Positions 1 through 6,617 of a DNA stretch of 6,649 bases are shown here, in pieces. Position 1 is the first letter of the stretch. Each line of letters opens with the position of its first letter. The position numbers and the translations under genes were made by a program. The notes beneath the pieces were generated by a model that worked only from the letters and a program-made list of their open reading frames with translations, was not told the origin of the DNA and made no database searches. Origin of the DNA: an uncultured Clostridium sp. (lineage in GTDB: Bacteria; Bacillota; Clostridia; TANB77; CAG-508); NCBI GenBank assembly GCA_900555075.1, contig USJO01000044.1, positions 1-6,649 of the forward strand, written 5' to 3'.

Positions 1-145
1 TTAGTTTCTCTAAAATCTGAAATCCCAGAATTAGGAGAAGTACTAGTAAGTAGTGTGGCATGGAGTTGAGGAGAAGTATCGTAACCATTGATATTAATTA
101 ATTCAGTCTGATTGCTAATTTTTTTAAAAAAAATATTAAAAAAGC
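1..145. other. Left-edge stretch without an identifiable gene
   Basis: No complete gene is visible here. Two reading frames stay open to the left edge. A plus frame reads 22 codons from base 1 (LVSLKSEIPELGEVLV...) and stops at TGA 67-69, so it could be the tail of an upstream gene. A minus frame is stop-free from 233 down to the edge and reads plausibly between about 105 and 3 (for example NGYDTSPQLHATLL, then SPNSGISDFRET), but it has no ATG, GTG or TTG start in the window. The two frames put their third codon positions opposite each other, so A/T-rich third positions cannot tell them apart. I recognise neither peptide. One of them may be a partial or decayed gene. Confidence 0.3.
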
Positions 146-174
146 TTGTAATTGTAACATTGTATTGATATAAT
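146..174 (+). promoter_or_regulatory. Sigma-A type promoter of the importer operon
   Basis: The -35 box TTGTAA (146-151) lies 17 nt before a perfect -10 box TATAAT (169-174). The -10 is preceded by TG at 166-167 with one base between, giving an extended -10 element. Transcription would begin near 181, leaving a leader of only about 43 nt before the lipoprotein gene, too short for a purine riboswitch. The sequence TCTAG occurs twice just downstream (174-178 and 183-187), 9 nt apart and overlapping the likely start point, where a regulator could bind. That last point is inference. Confidence 0.75.
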
Positions 175-208
175 CTAGTCAGTCTAGAAAAGACGAATAT
201 TATTTTTG

Positions 209-215
209 AAAGGAG
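209..215 (+). promoter_or_regulatory. Ribosome binding site fixing the lipoprotein start
   Basis: AAAGGAG ends 8 nt before ATG 224. A longer frame could begin at TTG 206, but that codon sits immediately in front of and partly within the ribosome binding sequence, and would put acidic and bulky residues ahead of a clean signal peptide. The ATG at 224 is therefore the start. Confidence 0.85.
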
Positions 216-223
216 TTTTTGAT

Positions 224-1321
224 ATGAAAAAACTTACTATTGTAGCATTAGTAGTCGTACTTGTAGTGTCATGCCTAGTTTTTACAGGATGTGGTAAAAA
301 AGAAGAGCAAAAGAAAAACGACAAATATGAAATCGCACTTGTAACAGACGTAGGAAATATTGATGACAAATCTTTTAACCAAGGAACTTGGGAGGGTGTA
401 GAAGCATATGCAAAAGCAAATAACATATCTTACAACTACTACAAACCATCTGAAGATTCAACAGCAGCTCGTCTTGAATCAATTAAAACAGCAATTGAAA
501 CAGGAGCAAAGGTTGTAGTTTGCCCAGGAATGTTATGCGAAGAGGCTATATACCAAGCACAAACTCAATACCCAGATGTTCAATTCTTATTAATTGATGG
601 TGAACCACATGATGAAAACTATAAATACAAAACAGAAAAAAATGTTCATTGTATATTATTCCAAGAAGAACAATCAGGATATTTTGCAGGATATGCAGCA
701 GTTATGGAAGGATACAGAAAACTAGGATTCCTAGGTGGTATGGATGTTGATGCAGTTATCCGTTTTGGATTTGGATTTGTTCAAGGTGCAAATGATGCAG
801 CAAAGAAGTTAGGAGTTGAAAATGATGTATCAATCAAATATTGGTATTCAGGAGTATTTTCAGCATCTGACGAAATCAAAACAAAAATGGAAGCTTGGTA
901 TAGTGAAGGAACAGAAGTAGTATTTGCATGTGGTGGACAAATTTACCTATCAGCAGTTAGTGCAGCAGAAGCAGCAAATGGAAAAGTAATTGGTGTTGAC
1001 GTTGACCAATCAGCAGAATCAAAAGTAATAATTACTTCTGCAATGAAAGAGCTTAAAAACTCAGTTGTTTTAGCATTAGGTGAATTATATGGTACACAAA
1101 ACAAGAAATGGACAGAAGACCTAGCTGGAAAAACATCAAAACTTGGAGCAAAAGATAATTGCGTTGGATTACCAACAGCAAAAGAATCTTGGAGATTGAC
1201 AAAATTTTCAGTAGAAGAATATAACAAACTTTTTGAAGATGTAAAATCTGGAAAAATAGAAGTAAGCAATGATATTAAAAATAATCCAAAAACATCTATA
1301 AAAGTAGATTATCAAAACTAA
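224..1321 (+). CDS. nupN: BMP-family nucleoside-binding lipoprotein of ABC importer
   Basis: This 365-residue protein is the extracellular substrate-binding lipoprotein of the importer encoded by the next three genes. The start at ATG 224 gives a lipoprotein signal peptide: MKK, a hydrophobic stretch (residues 4-20), then a lipobox-like VFTGC with Cys23 as the lipid-anchored residue. Phe at -3 is less usual than Leu. A Lys/Glu-rich linker follows. Family hallmarks of the BMP/TmpC/PnrA group are visible: NIDDKSFNQGTWEG (about 45-58), the QEEQSGYFAGYAA segment (about 147-159), GFLGGMD (168-174) and GVDVDQS (257-263). In structurally studied PnrA-like proteins the corresponding regions contact purine nucleosides, and the length fits the family. 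It is first in the operon, preceded by the promoter and followed by a hairpin that may raise its expression above the rest. The exact ligand is unproven; other BMP proteins bind riboflavin or other small molecules. The symbol follows the Bacillus subtilis system. Confidence 0.9.
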   Translation: MKKLTIVALVVVLVVSCLVFTGCGKKEEQKKNDKYEIALVTDVGNIDDKSFNQGTWEGVEAYAKANNISYNYYKPSEDSTAARLESIKTAIETGAKVVVCPGMLCEEAIYQAQTQYPDVQFLLIDGEPHDENYKYKTEKNVHCILFQEEQSGYFAGYAAVMEGYRKLGFLGGMDVDAVIRFGFGFVQGANDAAKKLGVENDVSIKYWYSGVFSASDEIKTKMEAWYSEGTEVVFACGGQIYLSAVSAAEAANGKVIGVDVDQSAESKVIITSAMKELKNSVVLALGELYGTQNKKWTEDLAGKTSKLGAKDNCVGLPTAKESWRLTKFSVEEYNKLFEDVKSGKIEVSNDIKNNPKTSIKVDYQN

Positions 1322-1338
1322 TTTTAATAAAAACGGCT

Positions 1339-1369
1339 AGAGGCTGGGCATAAATATTGCCTAGCCTCT
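1339..1369 (+). terminator. Intergenic hairpin, leaky terminator or mRNA stabiliser
   Basis: AGAGGCTGGGCA (1339-1350) pairs with TGCCTAGCCTCT (1358-1369) to form a 12-bp stem with one G-U pair and a 7-nt loop. Only two T residues follow before AACAATAAG, so it is a poor full terminator. It begins 17 nt after the lipoprotein stop codon and ends 20 nt before the ATPase start. In binding-protein-first ABC operons such a structure typically protects the upstream message from 3' decay or causes partial termination, so the binding protein is made in excess. A second, exclusive pairing is possible: GGCTAG (1335-1340) with CTAGCC (1361-1366). Confidence 0.75.
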
Positions 1370-1380
1370 TAACAATAAGA

Positions 1381-1385
1381 GAGGG
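1381..1385 (+). promoter_or_regulatory. Ribosome binding site fixing the ATPase start
   Basis: GAGGG lies 4 nt before ATG 1390, within AGAGAGGG. A frame extension to TTG 1357 would start inside the hairpin and add 11 residues unlike the family, so the ATG at 1390 is preferred. The spacing is short but usable. Confidence 0.7.
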
Positions 1386-1389
1386 AAAA

Positions 1390-2952
1390 ATGGGAAATAA
1401 AGAAAACTATGTAATTGAAATGTTAAATATAACAAAAGAATTTCCAGGAATTAAAGCAAATGATAATGTAACACTTCAATTAAAAAAAGGTGAAATACAT
1501 GCTCTGCTTGGAGAAAATGGAGCGGGAAAATCAACACTTATGAGTGTTCTTTTTGGATTATATCAACCAGAAGCAGGAACAATTAAAAAAGATGGTAAAG
1601 TTATTAAAATAAATTCCCCGAATGATGCTAATGCATTAAATATAGGAATGGTGCATCAGCATTTTAAATTAGTAGAGTGCTTTACCGTATTAGATAACAT
1701 TATCCTTGGAGTAGAACCAAATAAGCTTGGGTTTTTACAAAAAGATGAGGCTAGAAAAAAGGTAATGAAACTAAGTGAAAAATACAAACTAAAAATAGAC
1801 CCAGATGCTCTAATATCAGATATAAGTGTAGGAATGCAACAAAGGGTTGAAATATTAAAAATGTTATACAGAGATAATGATATCTTAATATTCGATGAAC
1901 CAACAGCAGTATTAACACCTCAAGAAATAGATGAATTAATGAATATAATGAGAGACTTTACAAAAGAAGGAAAATCAATAATATTTATTACACACAAATT
2001 AAATGAAATAATGGCTGTTGCAGATAGATGCACAGTCCTAAGAAAAGGGAAAGGAATTGGAACAGTAGAAATAAAAAACACAACTAAAGAAGAATTATCA
2101 AAAATGATGGTAGGAAGAAAAGTAAATTTTACTGTTGATAAAAAAGATATAATACCGGGAAAGGTAATCTTTAAAGTAAATAATCTTACAGTTCCTTCAA
2201 AAGTACATAAAAATAATGCTGTAAAGAATGTGTCATTTGAAGTTAGAAAAGGCGAAATAGTGTGTATTGCAGGTATTGATGGAAATGGACAAACAGAGCT
2301 TGTATCAGCACTAACAGGACTTCAAAAGGTCTCAGGAGGAACAATAGAATTTTTAGGACATGATATAACAAAAGCAAAAATTAGAAATAGGTCAAAACTT
2401 GGAATGAGTCATATTCCTGAAGATAGACATAAACATGGATTAATTCTAGACTATACACTAGAGGAAAATTTAATACTTCAAAGATATTGGGAGCCAGAGT
2501 TTGAAAAGGCAGGATTTATAAAGAAAAAAGAAGTAAGAAAATATGCAGAAAAATTAATAAAAGAATATGATATTCGTTCAGGTGAAGGACCAGTATCAAT
2601 TGTTAGAGGAATGTCTGGAGGAAACCAGCAAAAGGCAATTGTTGCAAGGGAAATAGATAAAGATCCAGAGTTACTAGTTGCAGTACAACCAACAAGAGGA
2701 TTAGATGTTGGAGCAATAGAATATATTCATGAACAATTAGTTGAGCAAAGAGATAAAGGAAAAGCTGTATTGCTAATTTCTTTAGAATTAGATGAAGTAA
2801 TGAATCTTTCTGATAGAATATTAGTAATATATGAAGGGGAAATTGTAGGGGAATTAAATCCTAAAAAAACCACACTAAGTGAACTTGGATTATACATGGC
2901 AGGAGCAAATAGAAACAAAAGTAAGGAGGCTGATAGAAATGAAAATAAATAA
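1390..2952 (+). CDS. nupO: Nucleoside ABC importer ATPase with two nucleotide-binding domains
   Basis: This 520-residue cytoplasmic ATPase powers the importer and has two fused ABC domains, as in the YufO/NupO and RbsA/MglA class. The first domain is canonical: Walker A GENGAGKS (41-48), Q-loop HQHF (89-92), signature ISVGMQQR (145-152), Walker B ILIFDEP (165-171) and switch His202 in ITHK. The second is degenerate: GIDGNGQTE (295-303) has Gln where Walker A lysine belongs; the signature MSGGNQQK (408-415) is intact; the Walker B region reads LLVAVQPTRGLDVGA (428-442), without the usual Asp-Glu pair; and the switch His is replaced in LISLELDEV. This asymmetry is normal for the subfamily and not decay. 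The length is close to the roughly 510 residues known for the B. subtilis protein. The gene's 3' end overlaps the next start by 14 nt, which suggests coupled translation. The partners are the permeases at 2939 and 4076. Confidence 0.93.
   Translation: MGNKENYVIEMLNITKEFPGIKANDNVTLQLKKGEIHALLGENGAGKSTLMSVLFGLYQPEAGTIKKDGKVIKINSPNDANALNIGMVHQHFKLVECFTVLDNIILGVEPNKLGFLQKDEARKKVMKLSEKYKLKIDPDALISDISVGMQQRVEILKMLYRDNDILIFDEPTAVLTPQEIDELMNIMRDFTKEGKSIIFITHKLNEIMAVADRCTVLRKGKGIGTVEIKNTTKEELSKMMVGRKVNFTVDKKDIIPGKVIFKVNNLTVPSKVHKNNAVKNVSFEVRKGEIVCIAGIDGNGQTELVSALTGLQKVSGGTIEFLGHDITKAKIRNRSKLGMSHIPEDRHKHGLILDYTLEENLILQRYWEPEFEKAGFIKKKEVRKYAEKLIKEYDIRSGEGPVSIVRGMSGGNQQKAIVAREIDKDPELLVAVQPTRGLDVGAIEYIHEQLVEQRDKGKAVLLISLELDEVMNLSDRILVIYEGEIVGELNPKKTTLSELGLYMAGANRNKSKEADRNENK
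2922..2929 (+). promoter_or_regulatory. Strong ribosome binding site for first permease
   Basis: TAAGGAGG lies inside the ATPase coding sequence, 9 nt before ATG 2939. It rules out the longer frame from ATG 2879, whose extra 20 residues (MNLDYTWQEQ...) are hydrophilic and are translated from ATPase codons in another frame. Confidence 0.9.
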
Positions 2953-4075
2953 AAAAGCAATTTTTAGTATATCAGCATCACTTGTTTCAATATTAGTTGG
3001 ATTAATACTTGGACTTATATTACTATTTGTTTTTGATAGTTCAAGAGCACTAGTAGGGTTTGAAGCATTAATTGGAACAGGAATATCAACAGCTGAAAAA
3101 TTTGCAAAAGTTCTTTATCAAGCTGCACCATTAATACTTACTGGACTTTCAGTTGCATTTGCATTTAAAACAGGGCTATTTAACATAGGTGCATCAGGAC
3201 AGTACACAATAGGAGCATTTTGTGCACTTTTTGCAGCCACCGTACTTGGAACACCATGGTATATTTCCTTGTTACTAGCAATGATTGGAGGAGCATTATG
3301 GGGAATCCTTCCAGGATTATTTAAAGCACATTTTAATGTTAACGAAGTAATTACTTGTATAATGCTTAACTGGACAGGCCTATTTTTAGTTAACCTACTT
3401 ATAAGAAACATACCACAAATGATACAAAATTATTGGGCAGGTTCTATAACAAATAGAACAGTAAAACTTGCATTAGTTGAAAAGTTTTATGGAGTTCAAA
3501 CAACAATTCCAAAAGCAGGGCTAGATACTTTGTTTGGTGGCTCTTCATATATGAATATAAGCATCTTTATAGCAATAGCAGTTTCAATAATTGCTTATGT
3601 AGTTTTAAACAAAACAACTTTTGGATATGAGATAAAAGCATGTGGATATAATAAAAATGCAAGCACATATGCAGGAATAAATGCAAAGAAAAACATTGTA
3701 CTTTCAATGGTTATAGCAGGTGGAATTGCAGGACTAGCAGGTGGAATATATTTTTTAAGTGGAACAGCAGAATATGTTATAGAAAAAAGCCTATTGGCAA
3801 TGGGCTTTAATGGAATACCAGTAGCATTACTTGCAGCATCAAATCCAATAGGAGTAATATTTAGTAGTTTGTTTATATCATACATACAAGTTGGAGGAGA
3901 AGCACTTCAAAGATATCAATTTAGTAGTGAAATAATAAATATAATAATATCAGCAATAATCTACTTAAGTGCATTTTCATTCCTAATAAGATTATTTATA
4001 GAAAAAATATTTAGTAAAAAACATAGAGAAGAAGAAATAAAAATAGAAAAAGAACAAAAGGGAGGTGCAAAATAA
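2939..4075 (+). CDS. nupP: Nucleoside ABC importer permease, NupP type
   Basis: This 378-residue integral membrane protein is one of two different permeases of the importer (BPD_transp_2 family). From ATG 2939 it begins with a short basic stretch and a first transmembrane helix (about residues 8-32). An extracytoplasmic segment and several further hydrophobic helices follow (about 60-75, 90-128, 138-155, 207-224, 253-273, 290-316 and 331-354). Family-typical stretches are FKTGLFNIGASGQ (76-88), the cytoplasmic coupling loop FGYEIKACGYNKNASTYAGIN (228-248), which would contact the ATPase, and MGFNGIPVALLA (288-299). The C-terminus is a highly charged Lys/Glu tail from about 355. It overlaps the ATPase gene by 14 nt, and its stop codon is directly followed by the next start. 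It is a little longer than the B. subtilis counterpart, mainly through that tail. Helix boundaries are judged by eye. Confidence 0.9.
   Translation: MKINKKAIFSISASLVSILVGLILGLILLFVFDSSRALVGFEALIGTGISTAEKFAKVLYQAAPLILTGLSVAFAFKTGLFNIGASGQYTIGAFCALFAATVLGTPWYISLLLAMIGGALWGILPGLFKAHFNVNEVITCIMLNWTGLFLVNLLIRNIPQMIQNYWAGSITNRTVKLALVEKFYGVQTTIPKAGLDTLFGGSSYMNISIFIAIAVSIIAYVVLNKTTFGYEIKACGYNKNASTYAGINAKKNIVLSMVIAGGIAGLAGGIYFLSGTAEYVIEKSLLAMGFNGIPVALLAASNPIGVIFSSLFISYIQVGGEALQRYQFSSEIINIIISAIIYLSAFSFLIRLFIEKIFSKKHREEEIKIEKEQKGGAK
4061..4067 (+). promoter_or_regulatory. Ribosome binding site for second permease
   Basis: GGAGGTG lies in the last codons of the first permease gene, 8 nt before ATG 4076. 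The ATG follows the preceding TAA with no gap, so ribosomes ending the first permease can restart at once and make the two subunits in similar amounts. Confidence 0.85.
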
Positions 4076-5068
4076 ATGACAATAGAAATGCTTGGAGATA
4101 TATTAGGCTCAACAATAATATTTGCAATTCCCTTAATGCTTGTTGCACTAGGAGGAATGTTTTCAGAAAGAAGTGGTGTAATAAATATTGCACTAGAAGG
4201 TATTATGATAATAGGAGCACTTATAGGATGCTTAGTACTAAGGACATTTAATCTATCTGGCTTTGGTCCAGCTCATCCAATTATAGCAATGCTTATAACA
4301 ATAGGAATTTCTGCTTTAGCAGGAGCGGTTTTCTCTTTACTACTAGCTTTTGCTGCAATAAATCTAAAAGCAGACCAAACAATAGGAGGAACAGCATTAA
4401 ATATGCTTGCACCAGCTTTTGCAGTTGTACTTTCATGGGCAATTCAAGGACAAGGAAATACAGTAATAAATATTCCAACTTGGATAAGAATGACTGAAAG
4501 CACTTTTGGACTAGCAGAAGGCACAGGCTTTTGGCACAACTTGATTTTCAAGAGCCTATATTTAACAACACCAATTGCATTAGTAATACTATTAATATCA
4601 ATTATAATATTATATAAAACAAAGTTTGGATTAAGATTACGTGCCTGTGGAGAACATCCACAAGCAGCCGCATCAGTAGGTATAAATGTATATAAAATGA
4701 GATATGCAGGAGTTATAATTTCTGGAATTTTAGGCGGAATTGGAGGAATGGCATATACAATAGCAGCAGGAGCGGGTTTTCAATCATCAGTTGCAGGATA
4801 TGGATTTTTAGCTTTAGCTGTTATGATATTTGGTAACTGGAAACCAGTAAGCATATTCTTTGCTTCAATGTTTTTTGCATTTTTCAAAATACTTGGAAAT
4901 TATAGTGGTTCACTTTCATTTTTACCACAATTTGAAAATATAAAAGATTCAAATTACATATATTTAATGATACCATATATAGTAACACTTATTGTTTTAA
5001 TACTAACCTCAAAGAAATCGGCAGCACCTAAAGCAGAAGGAATCCCTTATGATAAGGGACAAAGATAG
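4076..5068 (+). CDS. nupQ: Nucleoside ABC importer permease, NupQ type
   Basis: This 330-residue integral membrane protein is the second permease and pairs with the one upstream to form the translocation channel. It is built almost entirely of hydrophobic helices. Hallmarks of this BPD_transp_2 branch are MFSERSGVINIALEGIM (28-44) near the N-terminus, the cytoplasmic coupling loop FGLRLRACGEHPQAAASVGIN (184-204), and GYGFLALAVMIFGNWKP (241-257). The protein ends in a short polar tail, GIPYDKGQR, resembling tails of other clostridial members. The length matches the roughly 320 residues of the B. subtilis protein. As last gene of the operon it is followed after 11 nt by a long hairpin terminator. 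A perfect 8-bp palindrome (5043-5059) lies within its final codons, but with one central base it is unlikely to form an RNA hairpin. Confidence 0.92.
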   Translation: MTIEMLGDILGSTIIFAIPLMLVALGGMFSERSGVINIALEGIMIIGALIGCLVLRTFNLSGFGPAHPIIAMLITIGISALAGAVFSLLLAFAAINLKADQTIGGTALNMLAPAFAVVLSWAIQGQGNTVINIPTWIRMTESTFGLAEGTGFWHNLIFKSLYLTTPIALVILLISIIILYKTKFGLRLRACGEHPQAAASVGINVYKMRYAGVIISGILGGIGGMAYTIAAGAGFQSSVAGYGFLALAVMIFGNWKPVSIFFASMFFAFFKILGNYSGSLSFLPQFENIKDSNYIYLMIPYIVTLIVLILTSKKSAAPKAEGIPYDKGQR

Positions 5069-5079
5069 GAAAGTAAAAC

Positions 5080-5125
5080 AAAGAAAGAATATATAATATT
5101 TCGAAAAGTTATATATTCTTTCTTT
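5080..5125. terminator. Bidirectional terminator between convergent genes
   Basis: Bases 5080-5096 (AAAGAAAGAATATATAA) and 5109-5125 form a perfect 17-bp inverted repeat around a 12-nt loop. The 3' arm ends in a T-rich run (TTCTTTCTTT), and on the opposite strand the arm likewise ends in TTCTTTCTTTG. It lies 11 nt after the permease stop and 28 nt beyond the protease stop on the other strand, so it can end both transcripts. The stem is nearly pure A/T and the classic uninterrupted U-tract is lacking, so efficiency is uncertain. Confidence 0.75.
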
Positions 5126-5145
5126 AAATTATATATTCCTTCTTT
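5109..5145. repeat. Tandem duplication of the terminator arm
   Basis: TTATATATTCTTTCTTT (5109-5125) is repeated as TTATATATTCCTTCTTT (5129-5145), a 20-nt period with one T-to-C difference at 5139 and AAA between the copies. The left arm 5080-5096 can therefore pair with either copy. In the minus-strand transcript the changed base gives a G-U pair, so the alternative stem stays fully paired. In the plus-strand transcript it gives an A-C mismatch. Confidence 0.8.
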
Positions 5146-5153
5146 ATTTAATT

Positions 5154-6338
5154 TTAAATTTCTCCTAATGTAATTGTAACAGTTTTTAATTCATTTTTTC
5201 TATAAAATTCAATTTCAACTTTATCTCCAATATTTTTTGTATTCTTAATTTCATTCAATTCATCCATTGTTGAAATACTTTTTCCATCAAATGAAACAAT
5301 TACATCACCAGATTTTATTCCAGCTTCTTCTGCGGCACTACCACTTACTACGCTATCAACATAAATTCCTTTAGTCAATCCATTTCTAATAGCAGCTGCT
5401 TCGTCTATGTCTAAACCAGAAATACCAACAAAAGGTCTTGAAATTTTACCTTTTTCAATTAGGGTTTGATAAATAGAAATAGTATCATTAATAGGTATAG
5501 CAAAGCTTACTCCTTCAATCCCTGTACCAGATAATTTTAAAGTAGTAATACCAATAACTTGACCTTTGCTATTAACTAATGCACCACCACTATTACCAGA
5601 GTTTATTGCACAATCAGCTTGAATTACTTTATAAGTAGTGTTTTCAATAGTCATTTTTCTATCTAATGCACTAATTATACCTGCAGTAACTGAATAATCT
5701 AAGTTATAAGGATTACCAATTGCTAAAACAAATTCTCCAATTTGAACAGAACTAGAATCGCCAAATTCAGCTGCGGTTAAACCAGTTTTATCAATTTTTA
5801 AAACAGCTAAATCTGTTTGACTATCTGTTCCAATAATTTCAGCAGTATATTCCGTTTCATCTCCGTAAATTTTAACCTTAACAGATTTTGCATCAGATAC
5901 TTGATAAAAAGAAGATGAATCTGATGAACTTATAACATGATTATTTGTAAGTATATAGCCATCATCACTAATAACAACACCAGAACCGGCTCCGGCAGCA
6001 GATTTTTTCATTCCCATATAATTTACATCATATTCTACTGTAATACTTACCATAGAAGGTAAAGCCTTTTGTGCAGCATATATTGCAGTATCAGAATAAT
6101 TAGACAAAGAAACTTGTGATAAATTTAAATCGCTAATATCATAATTAATTTTTGAATTACTATTTGCCGTGTCAATAGCTTTGTTACTTGGTGTTTTATG
6201 AAGCCCAGCATAAATACATAAAGAACAAGCGCCACCTATAATTGCAGAGATAAAGGATACTATGATAATACTACATATTTGTTTTCTATTAGAATTTTTA
6301 GAATAATTAAATTTTTGAATAAAACCATTCTCATCCAT
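5154..6338 (-). CDS. htrA: HtrA/DegP-like membrane-anchored serine protease with PDZ domain
   Basis: This 394-residue protein is a trypsin-like (S1C) protease that would degrade or help fold damaged proteins outside the membrane. The start is ATG 6338, 9 nt after GGAGG; an extension to TTG 6374 would run through the promoter and ribosome binding site. Order of parts: a short cytoplasmic N-terminus, one transmembrane helix (about 21-45) with Cys22, Cys38 and Cys41 in or beside it, a Ser/Asn-rich linker (about 48-85), the protease domain (about 90-295) and a C-terminal PDZ domain (about 304-388). The catalytic triad is complete: His134 in LTNNHVI, Asp176 in TDLAVLKID and Ser250 in NSGNSGGAL. 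FVGISG (303-308) marks the PDZ start and peptide-binding loop. It has its own promoter, converges on the importer operon and is probably functionally separate. No CIRCE operator is visible. The substrate is unknown. Confidence 0.93.
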   Translation of the reverse strand: MDENGFIQKFNYSKNSNRKQICSIIIVSFISAIIGGACSLCIYAGLHKTPSNKAIDTANSNSKINYDISDLNLSQVSLSNYSDTAIYAAQKALPSMVSITVEYDVNYMGMKKSAAGAGSGVVISDDGYILTNNHVISSSDSSSFYQVSDAKSVKVKIYGDETEYTAEIIGTDSQTDLAVLKIDKTGLTAAEFGDSSSVQIGEFVLAIGNPYNLDYSVTAGIISALDRKMTIENTTYKVIQADCAINSGNSGGALVNSKGQVIGITTLKLSGTGIEGVSFAIPINDTISIYQTLIEKGKISRPFVGISGLDIDEAAAIRNGLTKGIYVDSVVSGSAAEEAGIKSGDVIVSFDGKSISTMDELNEIKNTKNIGDKVEIEFYRKNELKTVTITLGEI

Positions 6339-6347
6339 AAAAACATA

Positions 6348-6352
6348 CCTCC
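6348..6352 (-). promoter_or_regulatory. Ribosome binding site for the protease
   Basis: GGAGG on the minus strand (CCTCC on plus) lies 9 nt before the ATG whose first base is 6338. It decides the start against an upstream in-frame TTG at 6374. Confidence 0.85.
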
Positions 6353-6360
6353 ATAAATAT

Positions 6361-6388
6361 ATTATACTAAACAATTCAAATAATACAA
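6361..6388 (-). promoter_or_regulatory. Probable promoter of the protease gene
   Basis: On the minus strand a perfect TATAAT (plus 6361-6366) is preceded by 16 nt and TTGTAT (plus 6383-6388). The -35 matches the consensus only in its first three bases. Transcription would start near 6354, very close to the ribosome binding site, giving a leader of roughly 15 nt. Confidence 0.55.
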
Positions 6389-6460
6389 GTTTAAAATTAA
6401 AAATATATTAAATTTCAAAATATGTCTGTTAATTATTTTTCTTATGTTTGATATTTTTAA
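6389..6460. other. Intergenic stretch with nothing recognised
   Basis: AT-rich spacer between the protease promoter and the transposase-like remnant. Both strands are broken by frequent stops, and no hairpin, operator or RNA gene was recognised. Confidence 0.5.
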
Positions 6461-6597
6461 AGAAGGATACTGTATTATTGGGCAGATGTATTTGAATGAT
6501 AAATAAGAAGAGGAGAAGTATATAGAGGATTAAAGAAGGCAGTAAGTATGGTAATATTAGATATGAGATAAAGGTATTAGAAGAAATAGAAAAATAA
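6461..6597 (+). pseudogene. Decayed fragment resembling Rpn-type PD-(D/E)XK transposase
   Basis: One plus frame reads RRILYYWADVFE (6461-6496), two stop codons (TGA 6497, TAA 6500), then RRGEVYRG and LKKAVSMVILDMR (6506-6568) and another stop. A shifted frame continues with YEIKVLEEIEK and TAA (6562-6597). The pattern, Leu-Tyr-Tyr-Trp, then about 10 residues later Gly-Glu-x-Tyr, then Leu-Lys-Lys-x-Val and Ile-Leu-Asp, matches the middle of Rpn/PDDEXK_2 nuclease-transposases, which typically read YYWSKLY...GxxYxxLKKVIxINILDF. The catalytic N-terminal part and most of the C-terminus are absent, and in-frame stops plus a frameshift show that it is dead. The match is from memory of the family and was not searched. 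Confidence 0.5.
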
Positions 6598-6617
6598 AGT
6601 AAATATTACAATTATAT

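Noticed and set aside
181..223. Possible purine riboswitch or PurR box ahead of a nucleoside importer
   Set aside because: The leader from the predicted start is only about 43 nt, with no aptamer-like stems. The single CGAA in GACGAATAT is not a convincing PurR box.
206..223. Upstream TTG start for the lipoprotein
   Set aside because: It overlaps the ribosome binding region and would spoil the signal peptide. ATG 224 has an ideal AAAGGAG at 8 nt.
943..1269. 108-codon minus-strand open frame inside the lipoprotein gene
   Set aside because: It lies antisense within a clear family member, has no ribosome binding site, and its peptide resembles nothing. It is a shadow.
3118..3885. Two minus-strand open frames of about 96 codons inside the first permease gene
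   Set aside because: They are antisense shadows of a confidently identified membrane protein gene, with no start signals.
5043..5059. Palindrome TCCCTTAT-G-ATAAGGGA as an operator or terminator
   Set aside because: It encodes the family-like IPYDKGQ tail of the second permease, and with a 1-nt centre cannot form an RNA hairpin of full length. It is best explained by codon content.
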